The notes: generated by a model from the letters alone, not told the origin. A stretch of DNA of 64,000 bases from Mesorhizobium temperatum (GCF_002284575.1 NZ_NPKJ01000076.1:137432-201431), one strand, 5' to 3'; numbered from the stretch's first letter, positions 1 to 8,961 are shown. Program-made: numbers and translations.

Positions 1-265
1 GGGCTCCCATCGCCAGCGGGACCGGGACAGGCAGCGGCAGCAGAGGCGCAAGCCTTGGCAGCCAGCGATGTTCCTTTTCCACTTGCAAGGCATAGGCCGC
101 CGCACTCGGCAGCCTCACCAGCATATGGTCTCCGAGATGAAAGGTCCTGTTGTCCCATCCGCCTGATGCAACCGGCCGGACAGCAAGATCCTTCCATCGG
201 GGAAATTGCGTGGCGACCAACCGGCTCACGAGGGCTGTGTCGATAGTAACTTCGTGTTTGAGCAT
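1..265 (-). CDS. aminoglycoside phosphotransferase-like protein, N-terminal part
   Basis: The reading frame is open on the minus strand from the ATG at 265 to the window edge (88 codons), so only the N-terminus is seen. It contains the string GGWDNRTFHLGDHMLVRLPS at about residues 36-55, followed by a KEHRWLPRLAPLLPLPVPVPL stretch. In family terms this is the nucleotide-binding beta-sheet start of the APH/choline-kinase fold seen in the 'phosphotransferase, APH family' proteins of rhizobia. The catalytic HxDxxxxN and DxD loops lie outside the window. The start codon sits inside a palindromic repeat (260-307), so the 5' end may have been remodelled by it. The substrate is unknown and antibiotic resistance should not be assumed. 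The family assignment is fairly sure; the start is less so. Confidence 0.72.
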   Translation of the reverse strand, partial: MLKHEVTIDTALVSRLVATQFPRWKDLAVRPVASGGWDNRTFHLGDHMLVRLPSAAAYALQVEKEHRWLPRLAPLLPLPVPVPLAMGA

Positions 266-307
266 GATCTTTTCCGAAACCGGCTCCCACTTTTCGGAAA
301 CATGCTC
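260..307. repeat. rhizobial palindromic intergenic repeat (GAGCATG family)
   Basis: The ends are inverted: GAGCATG at 260-266 pairs with CATGCTC at 301-307, and the inner TTTTCCGAAA and TTTTCGGAAA blocks are also complementary in arrangement. The element touches the era stop codon on one side and contains the ATG of the phosphotransferase gene on the other. A related but diverged copy lies at 30959-31006. It could act as a transcript-end hairpin for the era operon, but it has no clear T-run. Confidence 0.75.
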
Positions 308-1239
308 TAATGCGGAAACTCCAGCCCCATCTCGCGATAGCGCTCGGGGTCGTCGCCCCAGTTCTCGCGCACCTTGACGAACAGGAAAAGATGCACCTTC
401 TGTTCGAGGATACCTGATATCTCCATGCGTGCCGCCTGGCCGATGGCACGGATCGTCTCGCCCTTGTGGCCGAGCACGATCTTCTTCTGGCTGTCGCGCT
501 GGACATAGATGGTCTGGTCGATGCGCACCGAGCCGTCCTTCTTCTCTTCCCATTTCTCGGTCTCGATATGGGAGGAGTAAGGCAGTTCCTGATGCAGCCT
601 GAGATAGAGCTTTTCGCGAGTGATCTCGGCCGCCAGCTGACGCATCGGCAGGTCGGAGATCTGGTCCTCCGGGTAATACCAGGGGCCGGCAGGCAGGGTT
701 TCGGCCAGATAGTCGAGCAGGTCCTTGCAACCCGACCCGGTTAGCGCCGAGACCATGAAGGTGCGCTTGAAGGGCACCCTTTCATTCGCTGCCGCGGACA
801 GGGCCAGCAGCGCCTCGGGCCTGACCCGGTCGACCTTGTTGAGGATCAGCACCATCGGCTGGCGGACATCCTTCAGCCGTTCGAGGATCGCGTCAGCGTC
901 GCCCCTGATGCCGCGCTCGGCGTCGATCAGCAGCAGCACGATGTCGGCGTCCTTGGCGCCGCCCCAGGCGGTCGTCACCATCGCCGTGTCCAACCGCCGC
1001 TTCGGCTTGAAGATGCCCGGCGTGTCGACGAAGACGATCTGTGCGTTATTGTGGATGGCGATGCCGCGCACGATGGCGCGCGTCGTCTGCACCTTGTGGG
1101 TGACGATCGACACCTTGGCGCCGACCAGTTGGTTTACCAGCGTCGATTTCCCCGCATTGGGCGCGCCGATCAGCGCAACGAAGCCAGAATGCGTGGTGGC
1201 GGCTTCTGTTGCCGGCGGGACGTCTTCGGTGGCGGTCAT
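307..1239 (-). CDS. era: GTPase Era
   Basis: The 310-residue protein has the G1 loop GAPNAGKS at residues 25-32, the DTPG motif (G3), NKVD (G4), and a C-terminal KH domain with a GHKG loop near residue 257. Era is an essential small Ras-like GTPase that binds 16S rRNA and helps 30S ribosome assembly at the inner membrane. Its ATG overlaps the rnc stop in an ATGA arrangement, so the two are probably translationally coupled, as in many proteobacteria. In rhizobia recO commonly follows era; here a phosphotransferase-like gene follows instead. The length is normal for the family, and nothing in the sequence looks damaged. Confidence 0.97.
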   Translation of the reverse strand: MTATEDVPPATEAATTHSGFVALIGAPNAGKSTLVNQLVGAKVSIVTHKVQTTRAIVRGIAIHNNAQIVFVDTPGIFKPKRRLDTAMVTTAWGGAKDADIVLLLIDAERGIRGDADAILERLKDVRQPMVLILNKVDRVRPEALLALSAAANERVPFKRTFMVSALTGSGCKDLLDYLAETLPAGPWYYPEDQISDLPMRQLAAEITREKLYLRLHQELPYSSHIETEKWEEKKDGSVRIDQTIYVQRDSQKKIVLGHKGETIRAIGQAARMEISGILEQKVHLFLFVKVRENWGDDPERYREMGLEFPH

Positions 1240-1961
1240 GCCGCGCTCCCCTTATTTAGCCAGACGCCTTCGCGCAACAGCAGTGCAGTAGCGGCGGCTT
1301 GCTCGGCCTCGCGCTTGGAGCGCCCGCTGCCGGTCGCCGGCGGATAGGCGCCGACCTTGACGCTGACGGTGAATAGCGGATCGTGGTCCGGTCCCTCGCG
1401 GCTGTCAATTATGTAGACCGGCACGGCGCCTGCCGCCTGATGCGCCCATTCCTGCAGTTCGGTCTTGGCATCGCGGCGGGCGGCACCGATGGCCTGCGAG
1501 CGCGGCCGCCAGTATTTGTGGATGAAGGCGCGGGCCGCCTCCAGCCCGCCGTCGAGATAGAGCACGGCGATCAGCGATTCCAGCGCATCAGCCCGCAGAT
1601 TGACGCGTTTGCGCCCGTCCAGGCCGCGTACGTCCGAGCCGGCACGGATCAACTCCGGCAGGCCGATCTCCTCGGCGATGTCCGCCAGCACCTCGGCATT
1701 GACCAGCGCGTTGAGCCGGAGCGACAGCTCACCTTCGGCAGCGTCCGGATACGCCGCCAGCAGCATGTCGGCGACGACCAGGCCGAGGACGCGGTCGCCC
1801 AGGAATTCGAAACGCTCATAGTCGATGCCGGCATGGCTGCTGCGGGCGCTGGCATGGGTCAGCGCGCGCTGCAAGCGCTGGCGGTCGGCAAAGGCGTGGC
1901 CGGTGCGCTCCATGAGCGCTTCGGCGAGCGCGTCGACGGTCAGCCGTTTTGTCGCCGCCAT
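1236..1961 (-). CDS. rnc: ribonuclease III
   Basis: The 241-residue protein shows the RNase III signature ERFEFLGDRVLGL at residues 49-61, with the acidic residues that bind catalytic Mg2+. A second acidic cluster (DALESLIAVLYLDGG) lies near 125-140, and a double-stranded-RNA-binding domain runs from about 163 to the end. It processes rRNA precursors and other duplex RNA in the cytoplasm. It is separated from lepB by only 4 bases and overlaps era by 4. The order acpS-lepB-rnc-era is a well-known alphaproteobacterial cluster. The start at MAATKRL is the first ATG after the lepB stop and fits the family N-terminus. Confidence 0.97.
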   Translation of the reverse strand: MAATKRLTVDALAEALMERTGHAFADRQRLQRALTHASARSSHAGIDYERFEFLGDRVLGLVVADMLLAAYPDAAEGELSLRLNALVNAEVLADIAEEIGLPELIRAGSDVRGLDGRKRVNLRADALESLIAVLYLDGGLEAARAFIHKYWRPRSQAIGAARRDAKTELQEWAHQAAGAVPVYIIDSREGPDHDPLFTVSVKVGAYPPATGSGRSKREAEQAAATALLLREGVWLNKGSAA

Positions 1962-1965
1962 GATC

Positions 1966-2715
1966 CTAATTGACGAAATGGAGCAGGCGCGACGCGCGCA
2001 TCAGCGACGGCCATTTCCAGATTTCGAGCGGGCTGGCGCTGCCACCGATCGAGAAGAAGATGAGATTGGCGCGGCCAACCAGGTTGTCGTCGGGCACGAA
2101 ACCGACGGTGAAGCGGCTGTCCGAGGAATTGTCTCTGTTATCGCCCATCATGAAATAGTGCCCGGGCGGCACGTCGAATTCCTGGGTGTTGTCGCCGATC
2201 GAGTTGGGTATCAGGTCGAGCGTGTCATAGCTGACGCCATTCGGCAATGTCTCGCGATAGACGTCAACCGGCCCGCTCTCCTCGGTGATGTCGCGATTGT
2301 CGATCTGCCCGACCTTCTGGCGTGGCACGCCGACCCCGTTGATGAAGAGCTGACCGTCCTTGACCTGGATCTTGTCGCCCGGCAGGCCGACGACGCGCTT
2401 GATGTAGTCGACGGAGGGGTCCGGCGGGAACTTGAACACCGCCACGTCGCCGCGCTTCGGCTCGGCGCCCCAGATGCGGCCCGAAAAGAGGTCCGGCCCG
2501 AACGGCAGGGAATAGCGGGAGAAGCCATAGGACCATTTGGTGACGAAGAGATAGTCGCCTTCGAGCAATGTCGGCCGCATCGACCCCGACGGGATAGAGA
2601 ATGGCTGGAAAAGAAGCGTGCGGATGACCAGAGCGAGCAACAGCGCCTGGACGATGACGCTGACGGTTTCGCCAAGCCCGCCGGATTTCTTCTGGGATTT
2701 TTCAGCCACGCTCAT
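1966..2715 (-). CDS. lepB: signal peptidase I
   Basis: From the start at 2715 (MSVAEKS) the protein is 249 residues with one transmembrane helix at about 18-37. It carries the catalytic serine in PSGSM (Ser45) and the general-base lysine in DYIKRVVGLPGD (Lys106), followed by the conserved GDNRDNSSDSR box. It cleaves signal peptides of Sec and Tat exported proteins on the periplasmic face. The open frame extends 27 codons further upstream to an ATG at 2796, but that extension runs into the acpS coding end and lacks family similarity, so I chose the inner start. It sits 77 bases after acpS and 4 before rnc, within one operon. Confidence 0.96.
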   Translation of the reverse strand: MSVAEKSQKKSGGLGETVSVIVQALLLALVIRTLLFQPFSIPSGSMRPTLLEGDYLFVTKWSYGFSRYSLPFGPDLFSGRIWGAEPKRGDVAVFKFPPDPSVDYIKRVVGLPGDKIQVKDGQLFINGVGVPRQKVGQIDNRDITEESGPVDVYRETLPNGVSYDTLDLIPNSIGDNTQEFDVPPGHYFMMGDNRDNSSDSRFTVGFVPDDNLVGRANLIFFSIGGSASPLEIWKWPSLMRASRLLHFVN

Positions 2716-2792
2716 GTCGTCCTCGATTATGCGTTGGTTGGTATAGAGTCTCGGCGCGCGCTGGGCAACGTCATGCCGGTGGTCAGATGCAA

Positions 2793-3206
2793 TCAATACG
2801 GCGCTTCTTCGACGGGCAACGCCTCGATGATCACAAAGGCTTGAGCAAGCGGAAAGTCGTCGGTGATGGTGAGGTGGATCGCCGCCCTGTGCCCGTCAGG
2901 CAGGATTTTGTCCAGCTGCGCCGCCGCCCCGCCGGTCAACGCCATGGTCGGCTGGCCGCTGGCCAGGTTGACGACGCCCATGTCGCGCCAGAACACCCCT
3001 TGCGCCATACCTGTGCCCAGCGCCTTGGCGCAGGCCTCCTTGGCAGCGAAGCGCTTCGCATAGGAAGCGACGCGGGCGCCGCGGTTTTCGGAGCGGGCCT
3101 GTTCGACCTCGGTATAGATGCGCTGGATGAAGCGCTGGCCATGGCGCTCCAGCGATTTTTCGATGCGTCTGATATCGATCAGGTCGCTGCCGATACCAAT
3201 GATCAT
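2793..3206 (-). CDS. acpS: holo-[acyl-carrier-protein] synthase
   Basis: The 137-residue protein begins [19 protein letters not shown], with the metal-binding Asp at position 8, and has the second motif [13 protein letters not shown]. Both are diagnostic of AcpS. It transfers 4'-phosphopantetheine from CoA to a serine of acyl carrier protein, activating fatty acid synthesis. A longer frame opens at 3284, but the extra 26 residues come from the collapsed DUF2062 gene, whose stop (TGA at 3203-3205) overlaps the acpS ATG at 3204-3206. That overlap shows that acpS was translationally coupled to the DUF2062 gene, and formally still is. Confidence 0.95.
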   Translation of the reverse strand: MIIGIGSDLIDIRRIEKSLERHGQRFIQRIYTEVEQARSENRGARVASYAKRFAAKEACAKALGTGMAQGVFWRDMGVVNLASGQPTMALTGGAAAQLDKILPDGHRAAIHLTITDDFPLAQAFVIIEALPVEEAPY

Positions 3207-3340
3207 TCGGCGGGAACTTCCCGTCCGGCGATTCCAGCTCTGTCCGCCAGGCGCAGCGAGCGCGAGAACGAGCGGCATCGCCACAGATAGGTACGCACCC
3301 GCTCGAGAAAACCATCAGGCTTGCGGCGTCGAAAAAGCAC
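3203..3340 (-). pseudogene. DUF2062 membrane protein, collapsed remnant
   Basis: On the minus strand a GTG at 3340, preceded by an AGGA-like ribosome binding site, opens a 45-codon frame. It starts [20 protein letters not shown], then RRSFSRS-like residues. This is, as I recall it, the typical N-terminus of DUF2062 family inner-membrane proteins, which in rhizobia sit directly upstream of acpS and are about 180-210 residues. After roughly 28 recognisable residues the frame continues as [17 protein letters not shown] and ends in a TGA overlapping the acpS ATG. The hydrophobic DUF2062 core is gone. An in-frame internal deletion joining head and tail explains this best. The adjacent 3341-3588 contains no gene I can support. 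Confidence 0.68.
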
Positions 3341-3588
3341 TCTGTTCCTGTCCTGATATCCAAAGCTGCCGCCCCGACCACCCCGGGCCGGGCGCGACAG
3401 CTTTGCGGCCGTCGAAAGGCAACAACGACCTTGATATAGCGATACGCCGGCCGCAGAACAACCGTAGCTGCATGCCGTCCGCTTGCAGTCGCCTGCGGGA
3501 CCGGCGTTTCGCCACTCCGGACACAGTATAATCGCGGCGGATTTGAGGAGGCGAGTTCGCCGCAGAAATCGACAGCAACTCCAGCTAT

Positions 3589-3969
3589 CTACGGCCCATA
3601 CTCGCTGACCTCGACGAGATTGCCGTCCGGATCGCGGAAATAGACCGACATCATCGGGCCACGGGCGCCGATCCGCTCGACCGGCCCGACTTCGACGGCA
3701 ACGCCGTTGGCCGCTAGGCTGGCGCATATCTCGGAGAGCGGGCGGCCGGCGACCAGGCAGAAATCCGCGGAGCCCGGAGTCGGCGCCTTGGCCTTGGGCT
3801 CGAAGGTGTGGCCTGCCTCATGCACATTGACCTTTTGCGTTCCAAACAGCAGCGCCGTCGGCCGGTTCGGCTCGTCGAGGCGCCTGAAGCCGAGCACGCG
3901 CTGATAGAAGGAGCAGGTGTCTTCGACGGAATGAACCGTCAGTACGAAATGATCGATGCCTGCAATCAC
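3589..3969 (-). CDS. VOC family (glyoxalase/bleomycin-resistance fold) protein
   Basis: The 126-residue protein starts MIAGIDHFVLTVHSVEDTCSFYQRVLGF and ends YFRDPDGNLVEVSEYGP, the classic paired beta-alpha-beta-beta-beta halves of a single VOC module. Likely metal ligands are His7 (GIDHFVL), His50 region (KVNVHEAG) and the Glu of LVEVSEY. Members include glyoxalases, fosfomycin enzymes and many unassigned lyases or dioxygenases. The substrate cannot be told from sequence. It lies between the DUF2062 remnant and pyrE on the same strand; the nearest neighbour, pyrE, is separated by a palindromic repeat, so cotranscription is uncertain. Confidence 0.85.
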   Translation of the reverse strand: MIAGIDHFVLTVHSVEDTCSFYQRVLGFRRLDEPNRPTALLFGTQKVNVHEAGHTFEPKAKAPTPGSADFCLVAGRPLSEICASLAANGVAVEVGPVERIGARGPMMSVYFRDPDGNLVEVSEYGP

Positions 3970-3995
3970 GGCAGCGCCTCAGTTAACGTTGTTTT

Positions 3996-4044
3996 ATGCA
4001 TGTCGTTGTCCCAAAATCGCTGCGCAGTTTTGGGCGACATGCAT
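3996..4044. repeat. palindromic repeat (ATGCATGTCG family)
   Basis: ATGCATGTCG at 3996-4005 is the exact reverse complement of CGACATGCAT at 4035-4044, and the inner CCCAAAA and TTTTGGG blocks also pair. The element abuts the pyrE stop codon. This is one of the short dispersed palindromes common between rhizobial genes. A partial relative (CTTTTGGGCGACATGC) occurs near 58721-58737. Confidence 0.8.
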
Positions 4045-4622
4045 CAGATATTGCGGCTGCCCGGCTTGATGGCCGGTATGGCGGCGAGCTCGGGCGGCAG
4101 CCTGTCGACCGGGTAGGCCGGAACCTCATATTCGGCGAGCGCGATCAGCGGCACACCGACATCCGTCTTGCCGGCCGAGCGGTCGATGATGCAGGCAGCT
4201 GCAACGACCTCGGCGCCAAGCGCGCGCAGGCAGTCGATGGTCTCGCGGATCGACAGGCCGGTGGTGACGATGTCCTCGACGATGACGACGCGCGAACCCT
4301 TGGCGATCTCGAAGCGGCGGAGCCTGAACTCGCCCCCTTCCCGCTCGACCCAGATCGCCGGTGCGCCAAGATGGCGCGAGGTCTCGTAGGCCGGGATCAG
4401 CCCGCCGATCGCCGGGCCGACGACGTAATCGATCCTGCCGGACACAGCAGCGCGGATCTTTTCGGCCAGCGCCTTGCACAGGCGCTCGGTCTTGTCGGCA
4501 TGCATGAAGACCCGCGCCTTCTGCAGGAAGACCGGACTTCGCAAGCCCGATGTCAGGATGAAATGCCCTTCGAGAACGGCACCGGCTTCACGAAAAATGC
4601 CCAGCACTTCGTCGGTGTTCAT
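4044..4622 (-). CDS. pyrE: orotate phosphoribosyltransferase
   Basis: The 192-residue protein has the PRPP-binding motif [13 protein letters not shown] around residues 114-126 and the orotate-site start of the family ([17 protein letters not shown]). It makes orotidine 5'-monophosphate from orotate and PRPP in de novo pyrimidine synthesis. The ATG at 4622 is 31 bases downstream of the rsh stop, so pyrE probably shares the rsh transcript. The stop overlaps a palindromic repeat that may mark the operon end. The length and motifs are normal. Confidence 0.96.
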   Translation of the reverse strand: MNTDEVLGIFREAGAVLEGHFILTSGLRSPVFLQKARVFMHADKTERLCKALAEKIRAAVSGRIDYVVGPAIGGLIPAYETSRHLGAPAIWVEREGGEFRLRRFEIAKGSRVVIVEDIVTTGLSIRETIDCLRALGAEVVAAACIIDRSAGKTDVGVPLIALAEYEVPAYPVDRLPPELAAIPAIKPGSRNI

Positions 4623-4653
4623 CTTTGCCTCGTCTCCAGCGCGCTGGTGATTT

Positions 4654-6882
4654 CTAGCCGTTCACGCGCCGCGCATCGCTGACGCTCGAATTGTCCTTGA
4701 GCTGCGACAGCAGCCGGTTCAGGTGCTTCAGGTCCCAGACTTCGAGATCGATCAGCATTTCGGTGAAATCGGGCGCGGTGCGCACCATCGACAATGTATG
4801 GATGTTGGCGTCGTTGGATGCAACGACCTGCGCGATGTCGGCCAGCGAGCCCGGCGCGTTGATGGCGGTGACCGAGACTCGCGCCGGAAACCGCTCCTTG
4901 GTGCGCTCGTCTATGTCCCAGCGCACGTCGATCCAGCGTTCGGGCTGGTCGTCGAAGGCCTGCAACGCCGGTGACTGGATCGGATAGATGGTGATGCCGG
5001 TTCCCGGCTGCACGATGCCGACGATGCGGTCGCCGGGCACGGCACCTTCCGGCGCGAAGCGCACCGGCAGGTCGCCGCGGACGCCGCGGATCGGCACGGC
5101 GCCGTCCTTTGGCTGGTCCTTGTCCTTGCGCGCCGCCCGGCCCGGAATCTGGAACAGCATGCCGGCGGCGTTGCGGATCTTCGACCAGCCCTCTTCGCGC
5201 TGCTTGGGCGCAACCAGCGTGACGCGTTCATCCTTGTAGTCGGGAAACACCGCCTTCATCACGTCGGTGGAGGCAAGTTCGCCGCGTCCGACCGAAGCCA
5301 GCACATCCTCGATATCCTTGCGCGCCAGCCGGTGCAGTACCGACTTCAGGCTTTCCTTGGTGAAGGTCTTGCCGGACCGCTCGAACGCACGCTCCAGAAT
5401 ACGAACGCCGAGACCTGAATACTGCTTGCGGATGGCGGCCTTGGTGGCGCGACGGATTGCCGAACGCGCCTTGCCGGTGACGACGACCGATTCCCACGCC
5501 GCCGGCGGCACCTGCGCCTTGGAGCGGATGATCTCGACCTCGTCGCCATTCTTCAGCTCGGTCATCAGCGGCATGATGCGACCGTTGACTTTGGCGCCGA
5601 CGCAGGTGTCGCCGACATCGGTGTGCACGGCATAGGCGAAGTCGATCGGCGTGGCGCCGCGCGGCAGCGCGATCAGCATGCCCTTGGGCGTGAAGCAGAA
5701 TACCTGATCCTGGAACAGTTCCAGCTTGGTGTTTTCGAGGAAGTCCTCGGGATTGTCGCCTTCGGCAAGCTGCTCGATGGTGCGCCGCAGCCAGGCATAG
5801 GCGTTGGTCTCCTTCGAGATCGCGTGGGCAGTGCCGTTCACTTTGCCGCCGCTGTCCTTGTAGATCGAATGCGCGGCAACGCCATATTCGGCGATCTTGT
5901 TCATCTGATAGGTGCGGATTTGCAGCTCGACGCGCTGGCGCGACGGTCCGACGATGGTGGTGTGGATCGAACGGTAGTCGTTCTGCTTCGGCGTCGAGAT
6001 GTAGTCCTTGAAGCGGCCGGGCACCATCGACCATGTCGTATGGATGGCGCCGAGCGCCCGGTAGCAGTCCTCGACGGTATCGACCACGACGCGGAAGCCG
6101 AAAATGTCGGACAGCTGCTCGAAGGACAGTGCCTTGGCCTCCATCTTGCGGAACACCGACCATGGCTTCTTCTGGCGGCTCTTCACCTCGGCCTTGATCG
6201 CATATTTGTCGAACAGCGTGGACAGCGCCGTCTCGATCTCGGACAGCACGCCCTTGTTGCGCTCGAAGATTTCGGCGAGCCGCGCGGTGACGGCGCGGTA
6301 GGCTTCCGGATTGATGAAGCGGAAGGCGATCTCCTCAAGCTCCTCGCGCATCCCTTGCATGCCCATGCGCCCGGCCAGCGGTGCATAGATATCCATCGTT
6401 TCCTCGGCGATGCGCAGACGTTTGGCCTCGGGCACATGGTCGAGCGTACGCATGTTGTGCAAGCGGTCGGCGAGCTTGACCAGCAGCACGCGAACGTCTT
6501 CCGAGATCGCCAGCAAGAGCTTGCGCAGGTTTTCAGCCTGCTCGGCCTTTTTGGAGACGAGGTCGAGTTTCTTCAGCTTGGTCAGGCCTTCGACCAGCTT
6601 GCCCATTTCCGGACCGAACAGCTCGTCGATCTCGGCCCTGGTCGCCGTGGTGTCCTCGATCGTGTCGTGCAGCAGGGCAACCGCGATGGTCGCCTCGTCC
6701 ATGTGCATTTCGGTGAGGATGGCGGCGACTTCGAGCGGATGCGAGAAATAGGGATCACCGGAGGCGCGCTTCTGGTGACCATGCTTCTGCATGGCGTAGA
6801 CATAGGCCTTGTTGAGCAGCGCCTCGTTGACGTCAGGCTTGTAGCGCTGGACGCGCTCGACAAGCTCATACTGACGCATCAT
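4654..6882 (-). CDS. rsh: bifunctional (p)ppGpp synthetase/hydrolase (Rsh)
   Basis: The 742-residue protein has all four RelA/SpoT regions. These are the HD hydrolase domain ([16 protein letters not shown]), the synthetase domain ([22 protein letters not shown]), the TGS domain ([23 protein letters not shown]), and a C-terminal ACT domain. The loop before the synthetase core reads RFKD, the RxKD signature established for bifunctional enzymes, as opposed to the ExDD of synthetase-only RelA. Alphaproteobacteria usually have one such Rsh, which makes and degrades the stringent-response alarmone. It lies downstream of rpoZ and upstream of pyrE on the same strand. The first ATG follows a GAGA-type ribosome binding site. 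Confidence 0.96.
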   Translation of the reverse strand: MMRQYELVERVQRYKPDVNEALLNKAYVYAMQKHGHQKRASGDPYFSHPLEVAAILTEMHMDEATIAVALLHDTIEDTTATRAEIDELFGPEMGKLVEGLTKLKKLDLVSKKAEQAENLRKLLLAISEDVRVLLVKLADRLHNMRTLDHVPEAKRLRIAEETMDIYAPLAGRMGMQGMREELEEIAFRFINPEAYRAVTARLAEIFERNKGVLSEIETALSTLFDKYAIKAEVKSRQKKPWSVFRKMEAKALSFEQLSDIFGFRVVVDTVEDCYRALGAIHTTWSMVPGRFKDYISTPKQNDYRSIHTTIVGPSRQRVELQIRTYQMNKIAEYGVAAHSIYKDSGGKVNGTAHAISKETNAYAWLRRTIEQLAEGDNPEDFLENTKLELFQDQVFCFTPKGMLIALPRGATPIDFAYAVHTDVGDTCVGAKVNGRIMPLMTELKNGDEVEIIRSKAQVPPAAWESVVVTGKARSAIRRATKAAIRKQYSGLGVRILERAFERSGKTFTKESLKSVLHRLARKDIEDVLASVGRGELASTDVMKAVFPDYKDERVTLVAPKQREEGWSKIRNAAGMLFQIPGRAARKDKDQPKDGAVPIRGVRGDLPVRFAPEGAVPGDRIVGIVQPGTGITIYPIQSPALQAFDDQPERWIDVRWDIDERTKERFPARVSVTAINAPGSLADIAQVVASNDANIHTLSMVRTAPDFTEMLIDLEVWDLKHLNRLLSQLKDNSSVSDARRVNG

Positions 6883-6993
6883 GGGCGGGATCTCGCAAGG
6901 CTGAAATGAATCATGCGCCGCACTGGCGTACGGCGCATGTCATAGATAACCACGAAACCGCCGACGCGAAAGTGTCGGCAGCCGCGGCGAAGA

Positions 6994-7395
6994 TCAATAA
7001 TCGTCGCTTTTTTCCGGCGGCACCAGACCTTCGATGCCGGCCAGGAGATCTTCCTCGGTCATGCGGTCGAAGGTGATGTTGTCCTCGGTGTCGTCGGCAT
7101 CGGTTGCCGCAGCGGCGGTACCGGTCTGGTCGGCGATCGCCTCGCCATCGGCTTCCGGCTCGTCGACCTCGACATGCTTCTGCAGCGAGTGGATCAGGTC
7201 TTCCTTGAGGTCGTCGGGCGACAATGTCTCCTCGGCGATCTCGCGCAGCGCGATGACCGGATTCTTGTCGTTGTCACGAGGAACGGTGATCTGCGCGCCT
7301 TGGCTGATCTGACGGGCGCGGTGGCCGGCCAGAAGCACGAGCTCGAAGCGGTTGTCGACCTTGTCGATGCAATCTTCAACGGTTACGCGGGCCAT
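6994..7395 (-). CDS. rpoZ: DNA-directed RNA polymerase omega subunit
   Basis: The 133-residue protein begins [30 protein letters not shown], the conserved omega fold, with [16 protein letters not shown] after it. Omega helps assemble beta-prime into RNA polymerase and in proteobacteria forms part of a ppGpp binding site. Its pairing with rsh is common and functionally sensible. The C-terminal third is acidic and low-complexity ([15 protein letters not shown]), longer than in enterobacteria but usual in rhizobia. The ribosome binding site AAAGGGG lies just upstream. The 6883-6993 spacer before rsh holds no gene. Confidence 0.95.
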   Translation of the reverse strand: MARVTVEDCIDKVDNRFELVLLAGHRARQISQGAQITVPRDNDKNPVIALREIAEETLSPDDLKEDLIHSLQKHVEVDEPEADGEAIADQTGTAAAATDADDTEDNITFDRMTEEDLLAGIEGLVPPEKSDDY

Positions 7396-7705
7396 GAGCT
7401 GCCCCTTTCATGCCTGGATTTGATGGAAAACAGGCGCGGTCCATAACCCGAACGCCGCCAAAATACAAGCTTTTTGGCAATGCCAGCTCCGGGGCCAGGT
7501 CCGCGGTAGGGCCAAGGCAAGGCTGGGCGCGCGCCGCCTGCGACGAAACGGCACCGATCACAATTGCTTGCTATGCAGCACCATACCCTTGGATTACCGT
7601 AAAACCGGCGTTATCTCGAATGACGAAGGTCAGCCGGTTATTTTCAAGCCGACCGATAGTCACGCTCATTTAGACGACCGTTATTTTCGAAAAGGAATAT
7701 TTTCC
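7396..7705. other. divergent intergenic region, rpoZ / NYN gene
   Basis: This 310-base stretch separates rpoZ (leftward) from the NYN gene (rightward) and must hold both promoters. An AT-richer block at 7600-7700 precedes the NYN start, and AAAAGGAAT at 7690-7698 is its ribosome binding site. I see no convincing paired -35/-10, RNA gene or conserved repeat. The open frame that enters from 7568 on the plus strand is judged to be untranslated leader. Confidence 0.5.
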
Positions 7706-8287
7706 ATGTTCGACCCTCGGGAAAAAATCGCTCTTTTCATCGACGGTGCCAATCTTTACGCCACGTCGCGCGCGCTCGGCTTCGATATCGACTACCGCAG
7801 GCTTTTGTCGAGCTTCCAGAAGCGCGGCTACCTGCTGCGTGCATACTACTACACCGCGCTGGTCGAGGATCAGGAATACTCCTCGATCCGGCCGCTGATC
7901 GACTGGCTCGACTATAACGGCTTCAAGGTGGTGACAAAGCCGGCCAAGGAATTCACCGACTCGACCGGCCGCCGCAAGATCAAGGGCAATATGGACATCG
8001 AGCTGACGGTCGATGCGCTGGAACTCGCCGATGTCGTCGACCATTATGTAATCTTTTCCGGCGATGGCGATTTCCGCACGCTGGTCGAGGCGCTGCAGCG
8101 GCGCGGGCGCAAGGTCTCGATCGTCTCCACCATGGCATCGCAGCCGCCGATGATTTCCGACGATCTGCGCCGCCAGGCGGACCATTTCATCGACCTGATG
8201 ACGCTGAAGAGCGAGGTCGGCCGCGATCCATCCGAGCGGCCGGTGCGCCGGCCCGAGCCGGCCGAAGTCGACGAGGACGATTTTTGA
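7706..8287 (+). CDS. NYN domain (LabA/DUF88) family protein
   Basis: The 193-residue protein starts MFDPREKIALFIDGANLY, with the conserved Asp13, and carries KGNMDIELTVDAL and VIFSGDGDFRTLVEAL. These supply the conserved acidic residues of the NYN domain, a PIN-like fold of predicted ribonucleases. The start at 7706 is chosen because an AAGGAA site precedes it and homology begins there; an earlier ATG at 7568 adds 46 residues without NYN features. The C-terminus (SERPVRRPEPAEVDEDDF) is charged and disordered. Its TGA overlaps the TTG start of the following uracil-DNA glycosylase, so the two are cotranslated. RNA-target specificity is unknown. Confidence 0.9.
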   Translation: MFDPREKIALFIDGANLYATSRALGFDIDYRRLLSSFQKRGYLLRAYYYTALVEDQEYSSIRPLIDWLDYNGFKVVTKPAKEFTDSTGRRKIKGNMDIELTVDALELADVVDHYVIFSGDGDFRTLVEALQRRGRKVSIVSTMASQPPMISDDLRRQADHFIDLMTLKSEVGRDPSERPVRRPEPAEVDEDDF

Positions 8288-8961
8288 CGGCGGCGGTCTT
8301 GACCGCTCCCCTGGTCGCATCCCCCGAGCCGGATCGCGACTGCCCGCTCTGCCCGCGGCTGCATGATTTTAGAGCGCAATGGCGGCAGCGCGAGCCGTCC
8401 TGGTTCAATGCGCCGGTGCCGACCTTCCTGCCGCCGGAGGGCGAGGATGCAGTGCGGCTGCTGATCGTCGGGCTGGCGCCGGGCCTGCGCGGTGCAAACC
8501 GCACCGGACGTCCCTTCACCGGCGACTTTGCCGGCGACCTGCTCTACAACACGCTGATCGCGCACGGCTTTGCGCGCGGCCAATTCAAGGCGCGGCCCGA
8601 TGACGGGCTCGAGCTTGTCGGCACGGCGATCACCAATGCGGTGCGCTGCGCGCCACCGGACAACAAGCCGGTCGGCGCCGAGATTGCCACCTGCCGGAGG
8701 TTCCTGGTGCCGACAATCGCGCGGTTTAAAAACCTGCGCGCCGTGCTGGCGCTTGGCTCGATCGCGCACCAGTCGACGGTGCGGGCGCTCGGCCAGCGTG
8801 TTGCGGCTTATCCCTTCCGCCACGGCGGACAGCAGCAACCCAATGGCGTGACGCTGTTTTCGAGCTATCACTGCTCGCGCTACAACACCAACACCGGCGT
8901 GCTGACGGAAGCGATGTTCGTCAACGTGTTCAGCCAGATAGAAGAGTTTTTGCAGAAATAG
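8284..8961 (+). CDS. uracil-DNA glycosylase, family 5 (UDGb) type
   Basis: The 225-residue protein has CPLCPRLHDF near residue 20 and the family 5 motif GLAPGLRGANRTGRPFTGD around residues 65-83, then TNAVRCAPPDNKP and a late LFSSYHCSRYN. The four cysteines in these positions fit the iron-sulfur cluster of family 4/5 glycosylases. UDGb enzymes excise uracil and other deaminated bases, especially from double-stranded DNA. No ATG is available at the N-terminus; the TTG at 8284 gives a TTGA overlap with the NYN stop and a full-length product, so I accept it. It is convergent with the oxidoreductase gene at 8987. Confidence 0.9.
   Translation: MTAAVLTAPLVASPEPDRDCPLCPRLHDFRAQWRQREPSWFNAPVPTFLPPEGEDAVRLLIVGLAPGLRGANRTGRPFTGDFAGDLLYNTLIAHGFARGQFKARPDDGLELVGTAITNAVRCAPPDNKPVGAEIATCRRFLVPTIARFKNLRAVLALGSIAHQSTVRALGQRVAAYPFRHGGQQQPNGVTLFSSYHCSRYNTNTGVLTEAMFVNVFSQIEEFLQK

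Noticed and set aside
5623-6909. 428-codon open frame on the plus strand opposite rsh
   Set aside because: It is the complementary frame of a strongly coding, fully conserved gene. High GC gives long antisense frames throughout the window.
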